This document shows, piece after piece, positions 32,419 through 46,000 of a stretch of 64,000 nucleotides of DNA. The DNA is taken from contig OZ038529.1 in the NCBI GenBank assembly GCA_964036665.1, positions 19,230,060 through 19,294,059 of the forward strand, given 5' to 3'. The notes beneath the pieces are model-generated. The model saw only the letters and a list, made by a program, of their open reading frames with translations. It had not been told where the DNA came from and made no database searches. The first letter of the stretch is position 1, and the number at the start of each line of letters is the position of its first letter. Origin of the DNA: Gordius sp. MW1 (lineage: Eukaryota; Nematomorpha; Gordioida; Gordea; Gordiidae). Position numbers and translations under genes: made by a program.

Positions 32419-33619
32419 GTAATTATACCACGTTTTACTTTTTTAAGAAAATGATGTGTTATAATATTTACAAATGGCATGTATTTCGGCAATATGGGAT
32501 TTTTAAATATTTATTAAATTAACGTCAGCATTTTTTTATTGTTTTTTTATAACAAAAATAGAAAACATCTTAAAACTTTCTACCATAATTATTTTACAAA
32601 ATCATCTTTAAAATTTTTATCTGATTTGATGGCAGCTTCTAAAAATCTGATAGCAAATAAAAAGATTTAAAACTCAAGGAAAGGGAATTTATGAGGAAAT
32701 TATTGCAAGGTTTTAGGTATTAAGATCTATTCAATAACCTCAAAAACAATTGTCACATGTCATTATGATTTTTTACCAAAATGCTAAGTTGGTAAAAGGC
32801 CATTTTGGAGTTTAGATCAAAATATCGACAAAAAATAGTGATTAAATTGATTCTTAATCAACTTGTTAAGATTTTGAATAGTGAATTAAAAAAATATTTG
32901 ATAAAAAGCTTACCTATAATGCTAATAACTTCGAGACTTTTCAATGGTTAATTGTGTGCCAATTATATGTGTTTTAACGGTAATCAATAACTGATCTATA
33001 ATTATAATCTTAATTCATAAAATTACTTGCTAACGTTCTAAATTGAATTTTATTAATTTGTGCAATGAGACTATAACTTTAAAAGTAAGCTTGAAGACTG
33101 ATTGTTGCTTTTTAATTAGTTTTAACAAATAATTTATAATCGAATAGTTCTGAAGAAAAAAGCTTAAAACTTATTAATAAATTTCAACTAAAAAGAAAAA
33201 AATTTGAGAGCGAATTCTTTGGGAAATTTTTTTTCTTATCGGAATAGAAAATTTCAACCCAAATCTCCCCTTTTTAATTAATCAGGGTTTATTTTAGATT
33301 AAATTGAACGATGTATCATTAAAAATGTGGAAAAGGTAGAGTTGTGCAAAGTAACTTCGTTTTAAACCAAATCTGACACCCAAAAAAATTTAATAAGTTG
33401 AATTAGTTTTAAATTATCCACTTTTAAGTTTAAATAACCGATAGGTCAATTGATTAAGAAAAAATAAAGAAAGTAAAGATAAGTTGTACCATTGCTGAGA
33501 TATCCCAATCATAAGCCGAAATTATTTTCTGTTGGATAAATAGTTTGTTCAATTACAATAAATATCCTCAATTACTACATAAAAAAGATCTCTCATGAAT
33601 TTTGCTCTAATATCTAAGG
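32419..33619. other. AT-rich, no gene supported
   Basis: I searched this interval for an upstream myotubularin exon (GRAM domain) and found none convincing. No repeat termini were recognised. Confidence 0.4.
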
Positions 33620-33792
33620 TAGAGAACTGCACGGGCAACCCGATATCGGGTTCGGGTTGAAAATTTTAAAATGCTTTTGGGTTGGGTCGGTTTCGGTTTG
33701 AAAAATTTAAAATGCTTTCGGGTCGGGTTCGGGTTGAAAATTTTATAAAACCTTCGGGTTCGGGTTGAAAAAAGTGACTTTGCAGTTCTTTA
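33620..33792. mobile_element. hAT-type MITE (TAGAGAACTGCA family)
   Basis: The ends TAGAGAACTGCACGGGC and TTTGCAGTTCTTTA are flanked by the near-perfect 8-bp duplication ATCTAAGG / ATCTGAGG. The interior repeats GGGTTCGGGTTGAAAA several times. It is related at its ends to the larger element at 60,263. Confidence 0.75.
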
Positions 33793-34061
33793 ATCTGAGG
33801 ATTTCATTTATTTGTCAAATAACCTCTTCAACTTAAGAATGTGAGCTTTTAAGCTGGAAACATAAACTCTTCCTCGACAAAATATAAGTTCCGCAGCCTA
33901 TAGCCAGCTCTGTTCAAATTAAATCATTAGTATGTGTGCTCTGCCTTTATAAATAAGTCTTTAACATTTTTGCAATATACCTTTAAAGTAAATCTAGAGA
34001 TTTAATATATTTTTACAAAAAGATCTCTTATTCCAGTGATAATTACTGGTTTATTTAAAAG

Positions 34062-37000
34062 GTTCAATAATGTTGGATGTGCCTTTGGGAGTTATTAGCC
34101 ACCTAGAAAAAGTTGGCAACCTGTCGAGTCGGGGAGAAAATGCCTACGGTATCGAGGTTTTTTGTAAGGTAACCAATCAAATTGACGTCATTTAAACTAT
34201 TTTTGAAATATTTTAAAATTATAACATTTAACAATTTTTATATTTATAGTTCCAACCTTATTTTATATGATCTTATTACTAAAATTATGAAATTAGGAAA
34301 AAAATTGTTATGAGCCAAATTAATCACGTAGAGGAAAATTTGGGGGTTGCACTTATTTAGGATGTAAAATTATAAATTGTTAAAATACCCAAAATAATAT
34401 ATTAATTTATTAATAAGAGTTAAAATAATATGCTTTTAAATTTTGAAAAGTGTACGTTATAATGCAACCAAGTTATATTATAGCTATTTAAAGTTTGGGG
34501 CCATCATGACCCCCTTTACCATCCATTCTTTGATTTTTACCTGGCAAACGGAGGGCTAAATATTCTACAACTCTATATTTTAAATTTTAGTTTTCAATCG
34601 TTTGATGTGTATGATAAATTTTGATGGTAAAGACTTCAATTCTTAATGTTTCCCCAAACCTATTGATCGTAATCAATTTTTAAGGATTTGAGAAACATGC
34701 GATTCGCTTACAAGTCCGAAAATCATTCTCGTCGTCATTTTTACGAACAGCTCAACAAGCTGGCCTACCCACTTACACACGACATGGTATAATAATATAC
34801 ATTCAAGAAATTGATTTAGCTTATGCACTCCTCATCGAATTGCCAAAATATTCATGTTACATGCTTCAAAGATTTTTTAGATGCATTTGCTGTGGAGATA
34901 AATTCATTTTAATATAATAATTAAAAGCACTTAAGTCCTTTCTAAAAAAGGAAAAAACATTGGGATTATAGTTTTAAAATACACATTTAAAACCATCGCT
35001 AATTCTTAGCCCCGCTCTCGCGAGAAGGAAGCGATAAACATACATGCCATATTGTTTCAATTTAACTTCTAATATTATTTTAAATATGTGTTTATTATAC
35101 GTTTTCTATGCTATCATGGGCGTAGCCAGCATTGGAATTAGAGGGGGGGGGGGGGCAATAATGATTTTAATGATAATTTTTGGGTTAAGAGGGGGCAGCC
35201 ACCACTTCCTGCCACCTCCTGGCTACGCCCATGTATGCTATAAAAATAAAACCCATCCTACGGGCACATTTTATTAATAATTTCGAAAAGCATTTGGAGT
35301 CACCTATAAAATATTAATATAATAGTTAAAAAATTAAAGTGACGATAAATTTTCTGGCAAAATGCATTAGAATATATGAAGCTTGAATTAGTTTTAAAAA
35401 ATTGCATATTTGGAAAACTCATATAAGAAGTGAGTTACAATACAAACAGAATTATATGAATTAAATTTATGTAATATGATGCATTTATACGTTTTTAGCC
35501 GATGTGGGCCTTTACATTCGGTGAAAAATATCCGAATAACGGATGGCAATTGTATGTGCCTGTACGAGAATACCAAAGGATGGTAAGAACATTCCTTACC
35601 CTAATATGTTTAATCTAACCAGAATTTTTTTAAATAGATCTGCCCAAAATGTGAAAAATTCTTTTGTCCCCCCTTCCATTCATTATATTTTTAAACACTT
35701 GCCTGTCGTCCTTCAAATTGGAGCCCGCAATTTTATTAATAATTATGGCTTTTTAGGAATACCTAGCCAACCCTTCATTCGATTTATAAATTTTCAAAAA
35801 CTTATGTAATGTCCATTAATATCAAAAGATTTCAGTTAACCTTTTCTGTTAATTTTCAGTTTCCCATCCATAGAGCATGTTACATTTTGTTTTAAACTTA
35901 ACAAGGCTTAAGAAAGTTTGAGTTTATTTTAGACTGGGGGTGGGGGATCTTTAGAAAGAGTTTGATCTAGAATTTTGGACCTAATCATGGGCGTAGCCAG
36001 GTTTTGGATTAGAGGGGGGCGAGTTGTTTAAGTTCAATAGGGGGGGGGGGGTTAACATAAATTTTTTTTAATTTTCAAGGGTTTTTGTATTGAAATTTTT
36101 TTTTGTCATTTAGGAGGGGGGCCGCCCCCCTGAATACGCCCACAGACATAATTAAGTTTATGGCAAAGATACCCTAAACCCAAATACTCTTAAATTAGCT
36201 ACTTAACTAGGCTTAATTGTTGGTATTATATGCCTGCCAAAACTATCTGATCACATATACATAATTATATTGTGTTTTTAAAAACTTATGTTTTTAATCT
36301 GCTGTTCCAAAGATCTAACATGTTGCGCCATATATTCTTGCGGTCCTTTTAGGGCGTTCCGGATGAAGCGTGGCGATTGACGGATATCAATGAAAAGTAT
36401 GACCTCTGCGACACCTATCCCACCCTGGTAAGCCAATTACGATTTACGTCTTACTTATTTATTAATTTAACTGCTATGCAATTTATGGGCTCGCTTTAGG
36501 CGGAAAATAAGTTTGTTGTCGTGAAGTATCGTACCCTGTCTAACTAATTGGGAAAACTAAGATTCTGAAAGAAAAATTGCGTACAAATAAAAAATAAATA
36601 ACGAACGCTGTTTAAATCTAGTTTTTATGACCCCGGCCCGAGGCCCTTGGGCCCAACTAGAGCCGGCCCTGCATCATTTGTAAATCTCAATTGCTAATTT
36701 TTGCAGCTTGTTTAACTTTTTGGTTTATAATGAAACGCTACGATTCTGGATAAATTTTTGCCTAAAAATAAGTAATACTGTATGCATTTAATTTGTCTGA
36801 TCCCTGGGCCTCAACTGATTTTCTTTGTATTATGTCTATCAATTTTTTTATAAAAACTTTTCTCTTACCAATTTTAGCAGCCTCGAGAATCAGATTCCTT
36901 TTAAATAATTAATGGCTTTGTATTTTCCTAATTGGTCAAACCATACATACGTCTATCTTTCCTACCTAAGAAAGATGGCTGATCCATTAAGCGCAGGAGA

Positions 37001-40000
37001 GCTTTAATTTTTATCGAATATTTGAAAATTATTTTTTAAGTTGCTAACATCTTCACGAAAAATATTAAATTATGTTCATATTATTATTAAATATTTTATT
37101 ACATCTAATTTTCCAACTCCGTTTTACTATCGCCATAATGAGAGCTGTCCTATAAATTTAATCTCCGATTTTTGGTATTGCAGTGTTTAAGATAATCAAT
37201 AATCTAAGGGGGGTGTATTATATGATTATTCAAAACTCATATTAATTTATTTTATTTTGTCAATACTTTTGGGATCATGTTGAGGAAGCACCTACCATTT
37301 TCTGCATAGGCATGGTTGCAGTAAGGGGCGGCTGCCCCCCTCTAAATCCAAACTTTAAAGTTTTATTAAATTATGGCTAAAATTTGAAAAAAAATTGTTA
37401 TTTTGCCCCTCCCTAAATCATTTTTGCCCCCCCCCTCTAACTCAATCCTGGCTACCCCCATGCCTATGAAATTATATACTTAATAAAACTGAGTAAATTA
37501 TCAACGAGTGACAGTATTTTTAGTGGACCCAACTGTTATAACTAGTGTTGTAAAAACGGCTGGGTTTTGTTTGGTCAACCTATGGTTTTAGTCGACTAAA
37601 CATAAACAGACCAATGGGGTTGAAGTTGAATTGCGTTTTAAGACGATTGGTCTGTTTATGTTTAGTCGACTAAAACTAAAGGTCGACCAACTCGGCCGTT
37701 TTTACAACACTAGCTTATAACAACCAGTTTAAAAGATATAAAAAAGTACAATCTCAGTCTATAAACTTTTTGAATACTTTGCTTATATTTTAGAAGATTT
37801 AACCCTATATTAAATGAAGATATGGGAAGGGTACTCTACCCTTGGCTTCACACAAACTTATCACTTCCAATACGCCTCTGGATTTCGAATCGAATCGAGT
37901 ATTTCTGGTATTCGATTCGGATTCGAATTTTTTTTCAAAAAAAATATTCGACGATTCGAGACTCGTCGAATATTAAAATGAAGATTCGAATTCGATTCGA
38001 AAAAAATTTAAGGATTCGAAATCGATTCTAATATATATTACGTTTTTATTATTATTAAAAAACACATTAAAAAGCTACTATGATTTTTAATTTGCATATA
38101 CATTTAAAAAATTTAATTGAATTTTTTTTAAAAAATACACACATCGTAAAAATATTAAAAGCGAACAAAAATCTATGGCTATATGTGTAGGACAAGACAA
38201 TCAAGAACCGTTTTTAGCCAACTTTTAAGGCAAATTATCTTCCTAGCACTCACCATTAAACGATTGCTTGTGTTTGGTCAATAAATTGGTTCCGGTTGAA
38301 AATATTTTCGCACGGGGTAAATGATCCAGGTATAGAGAAAAGATTTTATGCCAATTTTTGAATGGTTGGAAAACGACTTTGATTCGTTTTCCACCATTGT
38401 AAAGGCTCAACATTCAATGTGCAAAAATCATGTCGCTCTTAATAGACGATCCAGTGTTGCTACCTCGCTAGTTGATACAAAATCGGGCTGACTTCCTATA
38501 GCAGTTTCCAATTCATCTTTAATTTTTCTATACGATATGCCATGTACTGGTGATAAGCACTCAAATATTGAGCCTTAAATCGACCACCCTCGCTTATAAG
38601 ACTGTCTTCTTATTGAATGCTATATATCTTCAATTTTCTGTTTGCCATTTTGTTAGCATGATCTGCTGTTCCATCTGACTTTCATGTCAAATTTTGCCTT
38701 TATATAATTAATTGGTGGGTCAAATTCGAATCGAATTCGAATCGAATATCGAATATTTCCCAGAGGCGTAACTTCCAATATAACATTCTCTTTAGTTTAT
38801 AATGCTTTTTGTATACACTTATCTTGATTTTATTTATCTGAACATATCCTTTATTAGGACGAATTATTATAATAATTCTAATTTGTTTTAAGCACCCTCT
38901 AACATATAGCATTACCTACTCACTTCTATTATAAAATTAGAATATTGGTACCTTTATAATTTAGGGATCACTATTCACACCCCTCATTATAATTTAAATA
39001 CACAACAATCATTGAATTTTAGATATTTGAATACCTTATGATTTATCCAATGTTATCATAATAACTTCAATACAATTGTATGTATAAACTAATTCTTAGC
39101 GATAGAATATACTTCTTCCTTTTGGGTTACAATAAAGTAGGATGTAGGACTTAAACGTCTACAAACGTTCCCCAAAATAAATCTATGAAAAACTTTGCTT
39201 ACATAGTTGTGTGTTCCGAAAGAAGTGTCCGACGATCTGGTTCGATCAGTAGCTGGTTATAGGAGCCGTTCCAGAGTGCCAGTCCTAAGTTGGAAGCATC
39301 CCCTAACCGACGCCTGCATAGTGAGAGGAGCTCAACCGCTCACTGGTGTAACGGGGGCGGTGTAAAGATGACGAAAAATTTTTACACGCGGTGCGGGAAG
39401 CTAATTCCCACAGCGCTTCTACCCTTTGCATCATGGACGCTCGTCCTACCGTTAACGCTATCGCTAATAAAGTTTGTTTGATTGCCAAGTTTTTTTTTCA
39501 TTAAAATGCCCGGTAGTGTGGTCGTATAAATTACAAGGATTAAAATCTTCTCTTCGGACAGGCTGCCCTATTTATTTTTGAGAGAGATTCAAACATGACA
39601 TAGTTGATGGAAAGATTAAGTAACGTATATTTGGTCAAATGATACTGACCGCTTAACCTATGAGGTATTTTCAATTTTTTTGTAGCATATAAAGTACTTA
39701 AACTCTAAATTGACACTGTCTAATCTAAAGTTATGGAATTTTCATTGCTTTGCTTTAGGTAAAAGTGAGCATTTGGCGCAGCAAATTTGGACACGAATAT
39801 CATTTTATTAAGTTTGAGTTTTAATTACACAATAGTAAAAAGTTATGGGGCGTTTTATGCTTCAATGACGGCAGATTACCCGATGCCCTATAAAAATATT
39901 GCTTCTATAGTTTGTTATTAATATGAATAATTCGCAAATTGTTGTTATTTTTTTATTACCGATAATTCTATTACTGAAATTTGATTTGATCATCTCTTCG

Positions 40001-43000
40001 ATTTTTTAATTAACGAACCTTTATATCCATTTGATGATATTGTTGTTTTTAATAGGAGGTTGGACACATAATTTTGCAAGATAAACGTACTATTACTAAC
40101 CTATTTGTAAGATGTTTCCATTTCGGGTTGAAAAGTTTTGCACTTTCGTCCATCCCCTAGTTATAACCTCAACTTACAATATAGCGCCCATTGTTGCCAA
40201 TCAACTAAAAGCAACTCTGATTTTAGAGCTGAATTAGAGTTGCTTCCACTTCTCTTTGTATATTAAGAATCCTCATTTAGGCCAAAGGTGGAGGTTACGA
40301 ATCGGAGGAGCATTACCAAGATGTGAACTAACGTTTCTCGACATACACAACACGTTATGAGGGAGAGGTTAATTGATTTATGTCTTTTACTGAGTTTTTA
40401 TTTTAATTAGTACAATATTTGTACAAACATACACTATTTGAAGCATGTATCATCTTTTTGAGGAATCATTAAAAAAAATTTTCAGAAGCAATTTGGATGA
40501 ATGTTAAAATTACCTGCTATGCTATGTACGTAAATTTTCTGACTGGCTAAAAGAATATGTATTCTTGTAATCTAGCATTGATTGGGTTAGTAGCGAAATG
40601 ATTATTTTTGGTATTTTCATCTCGGTGGTTTCAATATTATTATGTCGTTTGTAATTAAGATTGAGGAAACTTGGTGAAGAATGCTTCCCCTGCGTGGATG
40701 AAAACCGTTGGCTTTCTAAATTGGAGTCGACTCAATGGCTTGAACACATCAAGGTAATTAATTAATATACTCACTTCTTTATTTTAACACAAAATTGTTG
40801 ATTTTATCTCCTTTTCTACTATTTTTAAATGCCTCGTTTTCAATTGGCTGATTTGGAATGCTTTATAGATTTGTATTTTTTTGTAAATATTTTAAAGTTA
40901 ATGCTTTGTTTCTTGAGCCTATATAAATGTGAATAATACGTTTTAAATGTCTAATATTATAGCCCTTCTCTTATATTTTATACATCCCTATAATGATTGC
41001 ATAGTAGTGTTGTAAAACGGCTGGATTTTGTTTAATCGACCTTTCGTTTTACTATGACTAACGGTCGACTCTGCTCTGTTTTTCAAATTTTGAATTAGCC
41101 TAGGGGTCGACTAAGAACAACAGGCCACAATGTTTTGGTTTCTTTATGCTTAATCGACTAAAACCACGAAACCCAGCGCTTTTTACAACACTATTACATA
41201 GCAATTTATGTTTATAAACTAACGCTTTAATTACTTTTCGAAAAATAACTTTTTATGTTGTGGTGTCACACTCCCTGTTTTCTCCTTTTTAATTTTAGTT
41301 TAATCCAGTTGGAGGCGCTTTGTTTTAGATTCCCTCCTTTTCCAGTTTTAATTACCCTTCTTTCTCTTAGGGAGAGTTAAAAGTAGATTTAATAAAGGGT
41401 CGCAAAAAAATACCCCATCCAAGGTCACGGTGATCTCGTGTTAGTTTGATTTTTCTAAAAGTTCCCCCCCCCCATTGTATTACTTACCACCTTCATACTT
41501 ACTACATCTTCAATTTCCCCCCCCCCCCCCCGATGATGGTTGTTAATTTCGTTAATTGTTAGTTGTTAGCGGCGTTGTTTATGGTTACGATGCGCCATAT
41601 TTATTTAGCGCCATCTTTATTTACGCCCCTCACCAATGATCTCTATATCTATGTATTATTGTTGTACGCTACCATTTTATTTGTTATCAACATCCTACAT
41701 CATTATTGTTATTACTATTTAAACCGAATTGTAAAACGAATAGTCAGTAGAAATATTTTAGTCGCAATAGATTCTTAACGGTTATTAAATTCTTGAATAA
41801 AGTGTTGGATTTAGGACAGTTAAATTGTCATCCTGTGTAGCCCTACATAACATTTGCCTAATTTTATTGAATATTAGATGGAACTAATCATATCCTGGTG
41901 TAGAGTACGTATTGTAGTTGAAAGAACTAACCCTTTACATCAGCCCGTTCCGCTGCATTTATCAGTGGTTATAGGAGTGGACGGAATGCCTCGTATGGTA
42001 CACTTTGTAGAGGCGGCGTTACCTAGGAGAGGTCCACAGTTGTTTGGTGGCGGGAGCAATCGTGGGCGCGCGAGAGGCACCCGTAGGGGTCGTTGCGAGG
42101 TGTGCCAGAGATGGCACAGATTACCGATGTGTGCACGGCCGGATAATGTTTTGGTTAGGCCGGGAAATGCGGCACAGCCGGTACAACCAGTATTGATGAC
42201 CAGCGGGGCTTTAATATCGCCGTTAGAAAATTTAACCCTGACGGGTAATCCACAGGGGTAAAGTTAACTTTGGGAAAAGGGGTAGGTGTGGTGTCACTAC
42301 TCCCTGTTTTCTCCCCCTTTCTCCTTTTTAATTTAAGTTTAATCCAGTTGGAGGCGCTTTGTTTTAGATTCCCTCCTTTTCCAGTTTTAATTACCCTTCT
42401 TTCTCTTAGGGAGAGTTAAAAATAGATTTAATAAAGGGTCGTAAAAAAATACCCCATCCAAGGTCACGGTGATCTCCTGTTAGTTTGATTTTTCTAAAAG
42501 TTCCCCCCCCCCCATTGTATTACTTACCACCTTCAGCATTATCAACGCGTGGTCTACTATTGTTTACCTATTTACATCTTCAATTCCCCCCCCCCCGATG
42601 ATGATTGTTAGTTGTTAGCGGCGTTGTTTATGTTTACTGTGCGCCATTTTTATTTAGCGCCATCTTTATGTTACGCTCCTCACCCATGATCTCTATATCT
42701 ATGTATTATTGTTGTGCTCTACCATTTTATTTTTGTTTATCAACATCATGCATCATTATTAATTGCTATGCAATTTATGGGCTCTTTTGGTGTCCGTTGT
42801 CTGTCTGTCCGTTACCCTCCCTATCTATTTGCATTGGGTATATTAGGTTATCGATTTTTTAAATTAATGCATGAGAAAGAGGTGCCCCACCCCTCATCTC
42901 TATCTCCCTCGCTGTGTTATTTTTACAATTAATGCATAAGAGGTGCCCCACCCCTCATCTCTATCTCCCTCGGTGTGTTATATATAAGATTTGTTAAATT

Positions 43001-46000
43001 ATCTATTATATAAACATAAATAAAAGTTGTTTACTTTTAATTGCTATGCAATTTAACTAGTTATAAATAAACATAAATAAAAGTTGTTTACTTTTATTTG
43101 CTATGCAATTTAACTAGTTTTTGTTATATAATAAACATAGATAAAAGTTGTTTACTTTAATGCTATGCAATTTAACTAGTTATATAATAAACATAAATAA
43201 AAGTTGTTTACTTTTAATTGCTATGCAATTTAACTAGTTTTGGGGTTAGAATCCCGGAGCTTTTTTTGACTCTTATGATTGTTCTTGTTACTATCATTGA
43301 TAATAAGAATTTTTGGCCGTCCGCTGGCTGCTGACCAATGAAAAAAATGACCATTGGCCAAAATGTGAATCGAAATTATTTTTTTCGTTTTTTTGACTAT
43401 TATGATTGTTCCTGTTCCTACCATTGCTATTATGACTTTTTGGCCGTCCGCTGGCTGCTGACCAATGTTATATAATAAACATAAATAAAAGTTGTTTACT
43501 TCTAATTGCTATGCAATTTAACTAGTTTTTGGGTTAGAATCCCGGAGTTTTTTGACTCTTATGATTGTTCTTGTTACTATCATTGATAATAAGACTTTTT
43601 GGCCGTCCGTTCGCTGCTGACCAATGAAAAAAATGACCATTGGCCAAAATGTTAATCCGAGTTTATTTTTTCGTTTTTTTTTGACTATTATGATTGTTCC
43701 TTTTACTACCATTGCTATTATGACTTTTTGGCCGTCCGCTGGCTCCTGACCGATGGAAAAAATGACCATTGGCCAAAATGTGAATCGAAATTATTTTTTT
43801 CGTTTTTTTTGGCTATTATGATTGTTCCTGTTCCTACCATTGCTATTATGACTTTTTGGCCGTCCGCTGGCTGCTGACCAATGGAATAAAATGACCATTG
43901 GCCAAAATGTGATTTGAAAACTTTTTTTTCGTTTTTTTTTGACTATTATGAATTTATATCCGCTTTTACCGTGTCCTGGCTGCTGACCAATGGAAAAAAA
44001 TGACCATTGGCCAAAATGTGATTCGAAAATTTTTTTTTCGTTTTTTTTACTCTTATGAATGTATATCCACTTTTACCGTGTGCTGGCTGCTGACCAATGG
44101 AAAAAAATGACCATTGGCCAAAGTGAGCATCAAAATTTTTTTTCCGTTTTTTTTGGCTATCATTGACTTATAGAGTATCTGTTGGTACTGACCAATAGAG
44201 AAAAAGTGACCATTGGCCAAATTTTTGATTTTTTTAATTAAAAATTGTTCAAATTCAACAAAAAATTTCTCCCAACAATTCTGCAAATTCTTAACATTGT
44301 GTTGTTTTATAATATAATGTTTGTTAGACCCATAATCACTAAAGGCCATAAAAACTAATGTAATACGCAACTAGATGCAAACACTAAATCTAACCCTAAC
44401 CCTTGCCTTACATTTTGCCTATAATGGAAAATTTGTGTAAATAATTAATTAATCATTAGGCATTTAATACCCCCCTGTAGGCATTCTCGCCCCTTCCCAC
44501 CTTTCTCGCCCATAAATTGCATAGCAAATATGATACATTTATACGAAGTACAGATGAGTCGTCCCCCCTTCCCTTCCCCTCTTCCCTTCCCTTCTCCCCC
44601 TTCCCACGAGGGCCGAAGGCCCGAGTTTTTTGTTATAACTATTTAAATCGAATTGTAAAAGAAATAGTCAGTAGAAAGAGTAGAAATTCTTTGGTATAAT
44701 AAATTCTAAATTCTTGAATAAGGTGTTGGATTTAGGACAGTTAAATTGTCATCCTATGTAGCCCTACATAACATGTTCTACACAATTTTGCCTTATCCTT
44801 AATAGCCATTTTTCCTTCCCTGATGATAATGTATTTAAATAAAAGTTTAGACCAACATGATCGTTTATTGATTTTGCGATATTTTTAACTTTATGTAAAG
44901 TAAATATTTGATTTTTAGTGCATCTTGATTGGAGCCCTCAGAGTTGTTGATAAAATTGAAAATAATCAAACTATTGTTTTTGTACATTGCAGCGATGGTT
45001 GGGATAGAACTGCCCAGGTAAAATCTCTTCCATTATTATAATATAAAGAAATTTTTTTAAATTTTCGCTAAATTTTAACTTATAGCTCACCGCATTGGCC
45101 ATGCTCATGCAAGACCCCTACTATCGTACAATACACGGTTTCGAGGTCTTAATCGAGAAGGAGTGGCTTTCTTTCGGTCACAAATTTTTACAGGTTTCAC
45201 TTTGGAGAAAGACATTTTTTACATATTTTTTAATAAATTATTTCTTGCCTATCAATTTGATAATGCTTATATATGTGGTAAGATTTAGAATAGTGATATT
45301 GCTGCTCTAAATAATTTTTTGTCCGGGATCCTATATTGCTCAGATTGGTATTAAATGCCATTAACTTTTCATTATATTCAGGCTAATTATTTTAAAATTG
45401 AAAAAGACATTTTTAATTGATTAAAATTACAATATTGAACTGTTTTATTGATATCCTCATCTCGTATTTTAAATCTTATTTATTAAATACAATAATGTGC
45501 TATAGCGTACAGGGCAGGGCAAAGATGCTAGCACAGATTCCGAAAGGTCCCCCATCTTTTTACAATTCATTGAATGTGTATGGCAAATTATGCGACAATT
45601 CCCGGTGGCTTTTGAATTCACCGAAACACTTCTAATACACATACTCGACCATTTGTACTCGTGTTGGTACGGAACCTTCCAATTTAACACCGACAAAGAA
45701 AGAAAGGAGAAGGTCTAACTTTTTTGTTCTTCGCGTTGTTTAAATTTTTTTAACTGATTTAAAAAATAAAAAAAAACAATTTTAAATAGTGCCACAAGCG
45801 TGTAAAAATAATAAGATATATAACATTTATTGGGAATTTCCTTAAAAGTATTATTAGTAAATGTAGCAGATAATCAATCAATGTGTTAACTATAAATTCC
45901 AGGTAAGGAGCAATAAAAGTGATTTTATCGCTTGTCGTGGCCTTTATGCACAAATGCTTGCTAATATAATTTTGAATTAATGTTGCTTCGTAATTTAAAA

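Larger units (their letters stand above)
41259..44773 (+). mobile_element. Small BEL/Pao-like LTR element, 3' LTR split by a Helentron-like insertion
   Basis: The 5' LTR is 41,259-41,852 (594 bp, TGTGGTGTCAC ... CATAACA). The 3' LTR is 42,287-42,760 plus 44,632-44,773. Only 434 bp of internal sequence lies between the LTRs, ending in a purine tract (GGGAAAAGGGG) directly before the 3' LTR. Apart from one gag-like frame it has no pol, so it is non-autonomous (TRIM-like). It sits in myotubularin intron 7. A target duplication is not clear. Confidence 0.75.

Noticed and set aside
40334-40363. GT...AG micro-intron inside myotubularin exon 6
   Set aside because: Removing it would delete the conserved LDIHN region and still not restore the frame; deletions fit better.
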